Assembly: GCA_002298155.1 (NCBI GenBank)
Contig: DBME01000357.1
Span: 1 to 14,141, forward strand
Source: Holophagaceae bacterium UBA706
GTDB taxonomy: Bacteria > Acidobacteriota > Holophagae > Holophagales > Holophagaceae
Length of the DNA stretch: 14,141 nt
Direction of reading: 5' to 3'
Below the pieces are notes generated by a model that saw only the letters and a list, made by a program, of their open reading frames with translations, was not told the origin of the DNA and ran no database searches. Positions within the stretch are counted from its first letter, which is position 1. The number at the start of each line of letters is the position of its first letter. The position numbers and the translations under genes are program-made. This document shows positions 1-6,958 of the stretch, piece by piece.

Positions 1-39
1 AAAAGTAGCCTTGGGCTCCCCTCAGAACATCCTTCCAAC

Positions 40-489
40 TCAATGCCCCGGCCACGCCCCGGCCAAGACATCCACATGTCCCGATCGAAGCCGCAGCACG
101 TCCAGCACCTCGTCCAATGCCTCCGGATCGCCTCCCAGGGGCGTCAGCGCCAGATCGCGCCCCACCTGGAACACCACCCCGCCATCGCAGCCGGTACGGT
201 CCTCCAGGGTGAACCGGATGTCGCCGCCGGAAAGGTAGCGGATCCCCACGCCTTCCTGGGTGGGAAACGCAAAGGCGGCCCCGGGCTCCACCAGCCGGGC
301 CACCTCGCGTTCGCAGGACAGCACCACCATGCCGCCCCCGGGCCTGCACGCCGTCAGCCGCAGGGTCCACGCCCCCAGGGTCAGGTTGGTGAACTCCCGT
401 TCGTTCTCATTGGAAAGGGGTGCCTCCCCCTGCAGCATCGACGCGCACAGGGCTGCGCCCGCAAGGGCCTTCAACGTCCTCTTCATCAT
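40..489 (-). CDS. Small exported protein of unknown function
   Basis: A 149-residue protein that I do not recognise. It starts with a short basic stretch (MMKR) and a hydrophobic segment at about residues 7-19, so it is probably exported. No good lipobox is visible and the cleavage site is unclear. The remainder is rich in alternating hydrophobic residues, suggesting a small beta-rich domain. It contains three further cysteines (48, 59, 101), which could form a disulfide outside the cytoplasm. The start is supported by GGAAG five bases before tandem ATGs at 489 and 486; either ATG could be used. It lies 80 nt downstream of the carbamoyltransferase on the same strand, so the two may share a transcript, but nothing in the protein ties it to carbamoylation. 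Gene call fairly sure, function unknown. Confidence 0.7.
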   Translation of the reverse strand: MMKRTLKALAGAALCASMLQGEAPLSNENEREFTNLTLGAWTLRLTACRPGGGMVVLSCEREVARLVEPGAAFAFPTQEGVGIRYLSGGDIRFTLEDRTGCDGGVVFQVGRDLALTPLGGDPEALDEVLDVLRLRSGHVDVLAGAWPGH

Positions 490-569
490 TCAGTCTTCCG
501 CCTTGAGGATTGGTTGCCACCCGGCGCACGATGTTCCGGGTGGCGAAACGCAATCCGTGGCGGAAACCG

Positions 570-2270
570 TCAGGGCTTGGAGATGAGGTAGTCGCCCAGG
601 GCGAGGTGCACGAGTCCCGACCGCTGCATGACGTCGATGGCGTCCTGCGGCGAGGACACGATGGGCTCGCCGTGGATGTTGAAGGACGTGTTCATGAGGG
701 CGCCGCGGCCGGTGCGGGCGTGGAAGCACTCGATGATGCGGTGGTAGCCGGGGTTCCAGTCCCGGGTGACGATCTGGGGACGGATGGTGGCGTCCTCGGG
801 ATGGCACGCGGCCTTCACCTGCTCCGTGTTGCGGGAGTCGAAGGCGAGGATCATGTAGGGCGCGGAGAAACCCTTGGGGTTGTGCATGTACTGGTCGGCG
901 CACTCGGCCATGACCGAGGGGGCGAAGGGCATCCAGAAGTCCCGGCACTTGATGGCCCGGTTCACCACGCGCACCACGTCGGGGCGGGTGGGATCGGCGA
1001 GGATGGAGCGGTTGCCCAGGGCGCGCGCGCCGAACTCCTCGCGGCCGGCGATGCGCGCCACCACTTCGCCACGGGCGAGGAGGTCGGCGACGGCGTCCGG
1101 CAGGTCATTGGGCTTCACCACGGTCCAGCCCAGCTCGCGGGCCTTGGCGGCGGCGGCCTCGAAGGTCTCGGGCAGGGGTTCGGGGCCGAGGTACATGGGA
1201 CCCAGGGGCTCGATGGTGTTGGCCAGGCCCTGGCTGGCCAAGTAGGCCCAGGCCGCGCCGATGGCGTTGGTCTCGTCGCCGCAGGAGGGGAAGACGTAGA
1301 GGTCCTGGCACTCAGGCAGTTCGCCGATGGTCTTGTTGAGCTTGACGTTCATGAAGACGCCGCCCGACAGCCGGACCTTGGTGCGGCCGGTCTTGCGGAG
1401 CCAGCCGGCCACCCATTCCGTGAGGAACTCCTCCGTGAAGGCCTGGAGACCCGCGCAGACATAATCGAAGCGCAGGAATTCCAGCTTCTCCCGCCAGAAC
1501 TCGTAGGAGAACATCATGTCGGGCGAACCCGGCGCCAGGCGCCAGTTCCCGTCCACCATCTGGAAGGCGCTGCGGAAGATGCCCTTGGCATACTCGACCC
1601 GCTCGCCGGTGGCGTAGGGGGCCATGCCCATGAGCTTGTACTCGTGCTCCATGGGCACCATGCCCATGAGGGCCGTTATCACGGCCCACAGGTTGCCGAC
1701 GGAGTGCTCCTCGTCGATGGTGGCCAGGCGCTTGAGGGTGTCGCCCTCGGGGATGGAGACGGTGGCGCACAGGGTGTCGCCCGCGCCGTCGATGGTGAGC
1801 ACCAGGGCGTCCTTGTCCGCGCCGTTGCCGTAGTAGGCCGTGGAGGCGTGGCACAGGTGATGGTCAATGGCATGGATGCGCTCGCTGGGAACGCCGTGGG
1901 ACGTGATGAGCTCGATGTGCTGGGCCCGGCGCTGCTTGTGCACGTAGGCCCGCAGGGGCGTCTTGCGCAGCTGCTGCTTGACCTTGCCCACGGCGCTGAC
2001 CATCTCCTTGTAGCTGCGGACGCGGGCGGAGCGGTCGCCTTCCCGGAGGCCGATCTCGGTGTAGGTCTCGTGGCCCCCGAAGACATAGGCATCCACATCC
2101 TTCCAGTCGAGCCCTTCGCGGTCCAGGAGGACCTGGATGGCTTCGCCCGGGAATCCGCTCTTGTTCTTTTGGCGGCTGGGCCTCTCCTCCTGAAGGCCGC
2201 TGATGATGCGCCCATCACGAACGAGAACGGCCGAGGCCGTGTGGCTCGAATTGATTCCGCAGATCAACAT
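570..2270 (-). CDS. NodU/CmcH-family carbamoyltransferase
   Basis: A 566-residue carbamoyltransferase, a usual length for the family. Members move a carbamoyl group from carbamoyl phosphate, via a carbamoyl-adenylate, onto a hydroxyl group of a sugar, antibiotic or other metabolite. The N-terminal ASKHA/Kae1-like half opens with the phosphate-binding start MLICGINSSHTASA. It carries the metal-binding HHLCHA at 137-142, DGAGD at 161-165 and LSGGVFMN from 301. The C-terminal domain has EEFGARALGNRS at 411-422 and the family signature NTSFN...GEP at 527-536. All key motifs are present, so it is probably active in the cytoplasm. An AGGG about seven bases before the ATG at 2270 supports the start. 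Known relatives sit in antibiotic, Nod-factor or glycan clusters. No glycosyltransferase, PKS or NRPS gene lies nearby, so the acceptor cannot be guessed. Family assignment is strong. Confidence 0.93.
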   Translation of the reverse strand: MLICGINSSHTASAVLVRDGRIISGLQEERPSRQKNKSGFPGEAIQVLLDREGLDWKDVDAYVFGGHETYTEIGLREGDRSARVRSYKEMVSAVGKVKQQLRKTPLRAYVHKQRRAQHIELITSHGVPSERIHAIDHHLCHASTAYYGNGADKDALVLTIDGAGDTLCATVSIPEGDTLKRLATIDEEHSVGNLWAVITALMGMVPMEHEYKLMGMAPYATGERVEYAKGIFRSAFQMVDGNWRLAPGSPDMMFSYEFWREKLEFLRFDYVCAGLQAFTEEFLTEWVAGWLRKTGRTKVRLSGGVFMNVKLNKTIGELPECQDLYVFPSCGDETNAIGAAWAYLASQGLANTIEPLGPMYLGPEPLPETFEAAAAKARELGWTVVKPNDLPDAVADLLARGEVVARIAGREEFGARALGNRSILADPTRPDVVRVVNRAIKCRDFWMPFAPSVMAECADQYMHNPKGFSAPYMILAFDSRNTEQVKAACHPEDATIRPQIVTRDWNPGYHRIIECFHARTGRGALMNTSFNIHGEPIVSSPQDAIDVMQRSGLVHLALGDYLISKP

Positions 2271-2338
2271 TCAATTACCCTTTCGAAATTGCTGGGGCTG
2301 GAGAGTGGATGGAAAAAGAAGATGGATATGGTGGCGTT

Positions 2339-2367
2339 AGCGTATCGGGAATAGCGATTCCTGACAA
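2339..2367 (-). promoter_or_regulatory. Candidate sigma70-type promoter of the carbamoyltransferase
   Basis: On the minus strand, TTGTCA (2367-2362) matches the -35 consensus at five of six bases. After a 17-nt spacer comes TACGCT (2344-2339), a weaker -10. Transcription would start near 2332, leaving a leader of about 60 nt. Found by eye; the -10 match is only three of six. Confidence 0.3.
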
Positions 2368-2479
2368 CGGAAACAAGGCCGTTGATGGGTTAGCGAAGGT
2401 GTTTTCCGGAAGCTGGCCCTATGACGACCTATATATCATTAATTCGAACCCACCCCAAATTCAAACACCCAACCCCTAT

Positions 2480-2640
2480 CTTTTCCATCCCTTTCATCCC
2501 CTGAATCCCTTTCCCGTTCCCCGCAGGGCCAACACCGGGATGGGTCGAAACGCGCGGATTACCCGTGCCGCGACTCATCCCGGCGCTTGCCCTGCGGGAA
2601 CGGGGATCAAGGGGATTCAAAGGATGAAAGGGATGGAAAG
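2480..2640. repeat. Long imperfect inverted repeat (REP/BIME- or MITE-like)
   Basis: The left arm (about 2480-2556) starts with CTTTTCCATCCCTTTCATCC. The reverse complement of the right arm (about 2564-2640) starts with CTTTCCATCCCTTTCATCC. The arms stay alignable with small gaps through GAATCCC, CCGTTCC, GCAGGGC and CCGGGATG...GTCG, roughly 80% identical by eye over about 75 nt. The centre near 2560 is nearly unpaired. The element fills most of the 398-nt gap 2271-2668 and begins about 28 nt beyond the stop of the RNA methyltransferase. It has no terminal U-run, so it is not a classic intrinsic terminator, but its RNA could fold and protect or end transcripts. I know similar CATCCCTTTCATCC-type dispersed repeats from other genomes only by recall. 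Apart from this and the candidate promoter, the gap shows nothing. Confidence 0.7.
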
Positions 2641-2668
2641 AAGGCAACCGCTTCCCGCCGATCCAGGT

Positions 2669-3841
2669 TCATCCCTTCCGGAAACGCCCCACGCATTCCA
2701 CGTGGGTGGTCAACGGGAACAGGTCCACCACGGCCAGGTCCACCAGCTTCCACACCGGCGCCAGCCTCGCCACGTCCCGGCAGAACATGGCCCCGTCGCA
2801 GCCCACCAGCACCAGGTCGTCCGCCCCGGCGGTGTGGAGCTTTTCGCACATGGCCGGGTCCAGGCCCGTGCGGGGGGGATCCAGGAGGATCAGGTCGCCG
2901 GGAACTCCCAGGCTTTCGGGCGCCCATTCCGCGGCATCCGCGGCCACGCACTCGGTGGGGGTTCCTTCCAGGTTCCTGCGGGCCCATTCCACGGCGGGGC
3001 CGTCGAACTCCACCAGGACGCTGCGCTGAAACCGTGACCCCAGCAGCGCGGTGAAGAACCCCACGCCGCCATACAGATCGAACAGGGTGCCGCCGGGAAG
3101 CGGCCAGGCGCGGAGGATCTCCCCGAAGGCCTGCCAGGCCCACGGCGGGCAAACCTGGAAGAAGCCCCCCGGCCGATGGGCCAGGACCGCCTCCCCCAGC
3201 CGGTGCACAACACCGCCCTGGGCGGGGTGCCAACCGTCGGGTTCCAGGCGCCAGGTGCGGCCGCCTTCATCCTGGGCCCACACATCACCGGCGGGCGTGC
3301 CGGTGACCAGCTCCCAGCGCTGGGGGCGCGTGGGCAGGATGCGGGCCTCCAGGGCCTCCTTCATGCGGGGGATGGCGGCGGAGAGCGCCGGCGTGGCTGC
3401 GGGACAGGCCGTCACGGGGACCAGCGAATGGCTGCCCCGGCGGTGGAAGCCCAGATCCCGGCCGGTCCAGTGGAGCTGGATGCGGTGCCGGCGGGCGTCC
3501 TCGGGGGCCTCAAGCCAGCGCCACTCGGGGGCGTCGGGCAGGGCCCGGGCGAAGAGGTCCACCACCATGGAGCGCTTGAGTTCGGAGGTTTCGCGGCCGC
3601 CCTCCCAGAGGTCGCAGCCCCCGCAGGTCCGGGCCACAGGGCAGCCCGAGGCGGCCCGGCGGCGGTCGCTGCGGACCCAGGCTTTCACATCGCCTTCGCC
3701 GTGGCGGGGCTTCCAGCGGATCTCGGTCTCCACCTGCTCGCCGGGGAAAAGGGCCAGGGGGGCGGACAAGAGAATGAGTCTGCCATCCTCGGCCCGGGCC
3801 ACGCCCTTGCCGCCCCAGGCCAGACGCTCGATGGTCAGCAC
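2669..3841 (-). CDS. TrmA/RlmD-like RNA (uracil-5) methyltransferase
   Basis: A 390-residue SAM-dependent methyltransferase expected to form 5-methyluridine in rRNA or tRNA. Residues 2-40 resemble a TRAM RNA-binding domain (IERLAWGGKGVAR...PGEQVE). Cysteines 67, 73 and 76 in CX5CX2C plus C146 match the [4Fe-4S] ligands of RlmD. The catalytic domain has the SAM loop DLYGGVGFF (255-263), DPPR (321-324), the probable nucleophile C348 in GCDGAMFCRD and the base E382 in HVECV. The usual active-site text is SCNPxTxARD, so Asn-Pro are replaced here. The start is uncertain. GTG 3841 fits family N-termini but has no well-spaced ribosome site; its GGAGG lies 17 nt away. GTG 3877 would add 12 residues. 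Starts further upstream would run into the divergent neighbour. RlmD, RlmC or TrmA identity cannot be settled by reading. Confidence 0.85.
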   Translation of the reverse strand: MLTIERLAWGGKGVARAEDGRLILLSAPLALFPGEQVETEIRWKPRHGEGDVKAWVRSDRRRAASGCPVARTCGGCDLWEGGRETSELKRSMVVDLFARALPDAPEWRWLEAPEDARRHRIQLHWTGRDLGFHRRGSHSLVPVTACPAATPALSAAIPRMKEALEARILPTRPQRWELVTGTPAGDVWAQDEGGRTWRLEPDGWHPAQGGVVHRLGEAVLAHRPGGFFQVCPPWAWQAFGEILRAWPLPGGTLFDLYGGVGFFTALLGSRFQRSVLVEFDGPAVEWARRNLEGTPTECVAADAAEWAPESLGVPGDLILLDPPRTGLDPAMCEKLHTAGADDLVLVGCDGAMFCRDVARLAPVWKLVDLAVVDLFPLTTHVECVGRFRKG

Positions 3842-3901
3842 GGATTTAACCGCAGGGACCTCCGGCTTCCGGTACACTTCTCTTTGCGTTTTTCCCTTAA
3901 C

Positions 3902-3907
3902 AGGTGA
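3902..3907 (+). promoter_or_regulatory. Ribosome binding site that decides the TTG start of the HD-GYP gene
   Basis: AGGTGA lies seven bases before TTG 3915 and four before TTG 3912. No ATG or GTG in the frame lies nearby. This places the start at TTG 3915 and rules out the much longer open frame that runs back through the divergent methyltransferase. Confidence 0.55.
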
Positions 3908-3914
3908 TTGTTTG

Positions 3915-5627
3915 TTGCGTCTCACGGTAGCCGTCCCCATCAAGCACCGTAGCAGCCTCGAGGCCTCTCTGGGGCACGAGGTGCGCAAAGCCGTGGAATG
4001 GACGGAGGGTGCCCCCGCCGATGTGGTGGTGGGCATGGCGGGGGATGGCCCCCTGGCCCAGTGCCCGGTGTGGCCCGGCGAGGAAGGGGCCCTGGCCCTC
4101 ATCCGGGTGGGCTACGAGCGGCTCCTGGACCGCCAGAACATGGAACGCCTCCACGACGTGGGCAAGGCGCTGGCCTCGGAGCAGAACCTGGACCGCCTGC
4201 TGGACATGATCCTCACCCACGGGCGCAACCTGCTCCTGGCGGAGGCCGGGTCCATCTACCTGGTGGTGGGGGGCACGGAGCTGCTGTTCGCCCACACCCA
4301 GAACGCGAAGGTGACGCTGCCCTACACCCGGTTCCAGATGCCCATCACCGGCGCGTCCATGGCCGGCTTCTCGGCGCAGACCGGGGAGATCCTCAACATC
4401 CCTGACGTCTATCACATACCCACCGAAGCTCCCTACAGGTTCAACGAGAGCTTCGACCGCCAGGCGGGGTACCGCTCCACCTCCATGCTCGTCGTCCCCA
4501 TCAAGGACACCCAGGGCGAGGTGCTGGGCGTGCTCCAGTTCATCAATCGCCTGGAGGGCGAGGAGGGGGAAGGGCGCTGCATCCCCTTCCGGGCCGTGGA
4601 CGAGCAGCTGGCCCAGAGCCTGGCGGGCCAGGCCGGCGTCGCCATCAAGAACGCCAACCTCCGCAAGGACATCGAGGAACTCTTCGAGAAGTTCGTGGAC
4701 GCCTCGGTGAAGGCCATCGAGCAACGGGACCCCGTGACCCGGGGCCATTCCGGCCGTGTGGCCGAGCTGACCGTGGGGCTGGCGGAAGCCGTCAACCGCA
4801 CGGAAACGGGGGTCTTCGGGACGGTGCACTTCAACGACCGGCAGCTGCGGGAGCTGCGCTACGCCAGCCTCCTCCATGACTTCGGCAAGGTCGGGGTGCG
4901 TGAGCAGGTGCTGGTGAAGTCCAAGAAGCTCGAGGCCGACCGCCTGGAGATCCTGCTGCAGCGGCTGCGTCAGCGCCAGCAGGAGGAGATGCTCGCCGTG
5001 CTGCGCCAGGAGTGGGAGAAGGGGGCGGCCTTCGACCCCGCCCGCTGGCAGGCCTGGGAGGCCACCCATGGCGCCGAGGCCACGGAGCTCATGAACCTCC
5101 TCATCCGCAGCAACGAACCCACCGTCATGACCGGGGACGTGGAGGCCGGCCTGGGCCGCCTGGAAACCTTCACCTTCACCAATTGGCGCGGGGACGCCGC
5201 GGCGATCCTGGATCCCTCCGACCTGGAGCGCCTTAGCATCCGCCGGGGCAGCCTGTCGGATCTGGAGCGGCTGGAAATCGAGAGCCACGTCACCCACACC
5301 TACGAGTTCCTCAAGAAGATCCCCTGGACGGCCGACCTGGCCCTCATCCCCGACATCGCCTACGCCCACCACGAGCGCATGAACGGCAAGGGCTACCCCC
5401 GGGGCCTGTCCCGCGAGGACATCCCCCTGCAGAGCAAGGCCATGGCCATCACCGACATCTTCGACGCGCTCACCGCCCAGGACCGGCCGTACAAGTCGGC
5501 GGTGCCCCTGGACCGGAGCCTGGACATCCTCCGCCAGGACGCCGAGGGCGGGCACATCGACAACGATCTGCTGGACCTCTTCATCGGCGCGAAGGTCTAC
5601 GAAAAGACCGTGAAACCTGGGAATTGA
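3915..5627 (+). CDS. GAF and HD-GYP domain protein, probable cyclic-di-GMP phosphodiesterase
   Basis: A 570-residue cytoplasmic signalling protein without membrane segments. The first ~75 residues are unassigned. A GAF sensor domain follows at about 78-250 (KALASEQNLDRLLDMIL, then VVPIKDTQGEVLGVLQFIN). A C-terminal HD-GYP domain has RGHSGRVAEL with H278, HDFGK at 321-325, a further metal ligand candidate H458 (SHVTHTYEFL), and HHERMNGKGYP at 485-495. These are the residues expected of an active metal-dependent hydrolase of cyclic-di-GMP. The distance H321 to H458 is about 110 residues longer than in textbook HD-GYP proteins. The insert (about 340-448) includes a charged, coiled-coil-like stretch (LQRLRQRQQEEMLAVLRQEW). 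The TTG start follows AGGTGA with a seven-base gap. fabZ starts 69 nt downstream. The GAF ligand cannot be inferred. Confidence 0.88.
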   Translation: MRLTVAVPIKHRSSLEASLGHEVRKAVEWTEGAPADVVVGMAGDGPLAQCPVWPGEEGALALIRVGYERLLDRQNMERLHDVGKALASEQNLDRLLDMILTHGRNLLLAEAGSIYLVVGGTELLFAHTQNAKVTLPYTRFQMPITGASMAGFSAQTGEILNIPDVYHIPTEAPYRFNESFDRQAGYRSTSMLVVPIKDTQGEVLGVLQFINRLEGEEGEGRCIPFRAVDEQLAQSLAGQAGVAIKNANLRKDIEELFEKFVDASVKAIEQRDPVTRGHSGRVAELTVGLAEAVNRTETGVFGTVHFNDRQLRELRYASLLHDFGKVGVREQVLVKSKKLEADRLEILLQRLRQRQQEEMLAVLRQEWEKGAAFDPARWQAWEATHGAEATELMNLLIRSNEPTVMTGDVEAGLGRLETFTFTNWRGDAAAILDPSDLERLSIRRGSLSDLERLEIESHVTHTYEFLKKIPWTADLALIPDIAYAHHERMNGKGYPRGLSREDIPLQSKAMAITDIFDALTAQDRPYKSAVPLDRSLDILRQDAEGGHIDNDLLDLFIGAKVYEKTVKPGN

Positions 5628-5651
5628 GACCATCCCGGTCGGGTTTTGGTC
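5628..5651 (+). terminator. Possible weak intrinsic terminator or attenuator
   Basis: Immediately after the HD-GYP stop codon, CCCG-GT-CGGG (5634-5643) is followed by TTTT. An outer GACC/GGTC pair could close around it. The loop is very tight and the T-run short, so this may at most reduce read-through into fabZ. Confidence 0.2.
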
Positions 5652-5696
5652 GCGGGAGGCGCCCCGGCTATGGCAAAATGGGGACTTGGAGTCCTC

Positions 5697-6176
5697 ATGT
5701 CCGAAACCCCCCAGCGTCAGCCCAGGACCTTAGACGTCCTCGCCATCCAAGACCTTCTGCCCCACCGCTATCCCATCCTATTGGTGGACCGCATCCTCGA
5801 TTTCGAACCCGGCCAGTGGATCCGCGGTCTCAAGAACGTCACGGTCGGCGACCAGATCTTCCTGGGCCATTTCCCCAAGCGCCCCGTCTTCCCGGGTGTC
5901 CTCATCGTCGAGGCCATGGCCCAGACCGGCGGCTGCCTGGTGCTCCAGACCACGGAGCACCACGAGGACAAGCTCATCTATTTCATGGCCATCGACAACG
6001 TCAAGTTCCGCAAGCCGGTGGTGCCCGGTGACCAGCTGATCATGGAAGTCAAGGTCCTCACCCTCAAGGGCAAGATCGCCAAGCTGCGCGGCGAGGCCTT
6101 CGTCGACGGCCAGAAGGTGGCCGAAGCCGAATTCATGTCCATGCTGGTCGATTCCGAGAAAAGCGAGGCCAAATGA
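5697..6176 (+). CDS. fabZ: (3R)-hydroxyacyl-ACP dehydratase FabZ
   Basis: A 159-residue cytosolic dehydratase of type II fatty acid synthesis. It removes water from 3-hydroxyacyl-ACP to give trans-2-enoyl-ACP. The hot-dog fold signatures are clear: LPHRYPILLVDRI near the N-terminus, the catalytic H58 in GHFPKRPVFPG, and E72 in EAMAQTGG. The 14-residue His-Glu spacing is as in characterised FabZ. The ATG at 5697 was chosen because GGAG sits five bases upstream and the length then fits the family. An upstream in-frame start at 5646 would add 17 residues unlike FabZ. The stop overlaps the start of lpxA by four bases (ATGA), so the two are translationally coupled. The pairing makes sense because both enzymes draw on the hydroxymyristoyl-ACP pool. 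Confidence 0.95.
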   Translation: MSETPQRQPRTLDVLAIQDLLPHRYPILLVDRILDFEPGQWIRGLKNVTVGDQIFLGHFPKRPVFPGVLIVEAMAQTGGCLVLQTTEHHEDKLIYFMAIDNVKFRKPVVPGDQLIMEVKVLTLKGKIAKLRGEAFVDGQKVAEAEFMSMLVDSEKSEAK

Positions 6177-6958
6177 GCGCCCAAGTCCATCCGTCCTCCG
6201 TCGTGAGCCCTGAAGCCGTCCTGGAGGACGGCGTCGTCGTCGGGCCGTTCTGCGTGATCGAGGGCAACGCCCGCATCGGCGCCCGGACCCTCCTGCGCAG
6301 CCACGTGGTCATCGGCCCCTTCACGGAGCTGGGCGAGGACAATGACGTCTATCCGCACTGCACGCTCGGCATGGGTCCCCAGGACCTCAAGTTCAAGGGC
6401 GCCCCCACCCGCCTGAAGATCGGCAACCGCAACGTCTTCCGGGAAGGGTGCACCATGCACCGCGGCACCGAGGGCGGCGGCGGCCTCACCACCGTGGGCG
6501 ACGACAACTTCATCATGACGGGCTCCCATGTGGCCCATGACTGCCACGTGGGGAACAACTGCATCTTCGCCAACAGCGCCACCCTGGCCGGGCACGTGGA
6601 AGTGGGCAACTTCTGCAATATCGGGGCCTTCTCCGCGGTCCACCAGTTCTGCCGCGTGGGCAGCCACGCCTTCATGGGCGGCTTCACCGTCGCCACCATG
6701 GACGTGCTCCCCTACATGAAGACCGTGGGCGCCCGCGACACCAAGAGCTACGGCGTCAACACCATCGGTCTGCGCCGCAAGGGCTTCTCCGACGTCACCG
6801 TCGAGGGCCTGGTCAAGGCCCACCGCATCCTCTTCCACTCCGGGCTCCTGCGCGAGGAAGCCATGGCCAAGGTGGACCAGGAGCTGGGCGGCATCGCCGA
6901 AGTGGCCGAGCTCGTGGCCTTCATCCGCGCCTCCAAGCGGGGCATCCATCGTGGCTGA
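6173..6958 (+). CDS. lpxA: UDP-N-acetylglucosamine acyltransferase LpxA
   Basis: A 261-residue enzyme that puts the first 3-hydroxyacyl chain on UDP-GlcNAc, opening lipid A synthesis. It acts in the cytosol as a trimer. The N-terminal two thirds are left-handed beta-helix hexapeptide repeats (for example VVGPFCVIEGNARIGART, then HVEVGNFCNIGAFSAV). The catalytic histidine is H122 in SHVAHDCHVGNN, the equivalent of His125 in E. coli, with H119 also conserved. The C-terminal helical region (GLRRKGFSDVTVEGL onward) is the ACP-binding part typical of LpxA. Length is normal. The start codon overlaps the fabZ stop, and the end overlaps the era start by eight bases. lpxD and lpxB are not in the window. 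Its presence is the best evidence that the organism has a lipopolysaccharide-type outer membrane. Confidence 0.95.
   Translation: MSAQVHPSSVVSPEAVLEDGVVVGPFCVIEGNARIGARTLLRSHVVIGPFTELGEDNDVYPHCTLGMGPQDLKFKGAPTRLKIGNRNVFREGCTMHRGTEGGGGLTTVGDDNFIMTGSHVAHDCHVGNNCIFANSATLAGHVEVGNFCNIGAFSAVHQFCRVGSHAFMGGFTVATMDVLPYMKTVGARDTKSYGVNTIGLRRKGFSDVTVEGLVKAHRILFHSGLLREEAMAKVDQELGGIAEVAELVAFIRASKRGIHRG

Noticed and set aside
510..2354. Long plus-strand open frame (614 codons) opposite the carbamoyltransferase
   Set aside because: It mirrors the third-position GC bias of the real gene; its translation is Gly/Val/His-rich with no family likeness, while the opposite strand has full motifs.
3051..3914. Upstream extension of the GAF/HD-GYP protein by 288 codons
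   Set aside because: The added part is the antisense of the methyltransferase, rich in Arg/Ser/Pro; the ribosome site at 3902-3907 marks the real start.
3842..4102. Upstream extension of the RNA methyltransferase to a start at 4102
   Set aside because: It would overlap the divergent HD-GYP gene and adds sequence unlike the family; the TRAM-like start at 3841 fits better.
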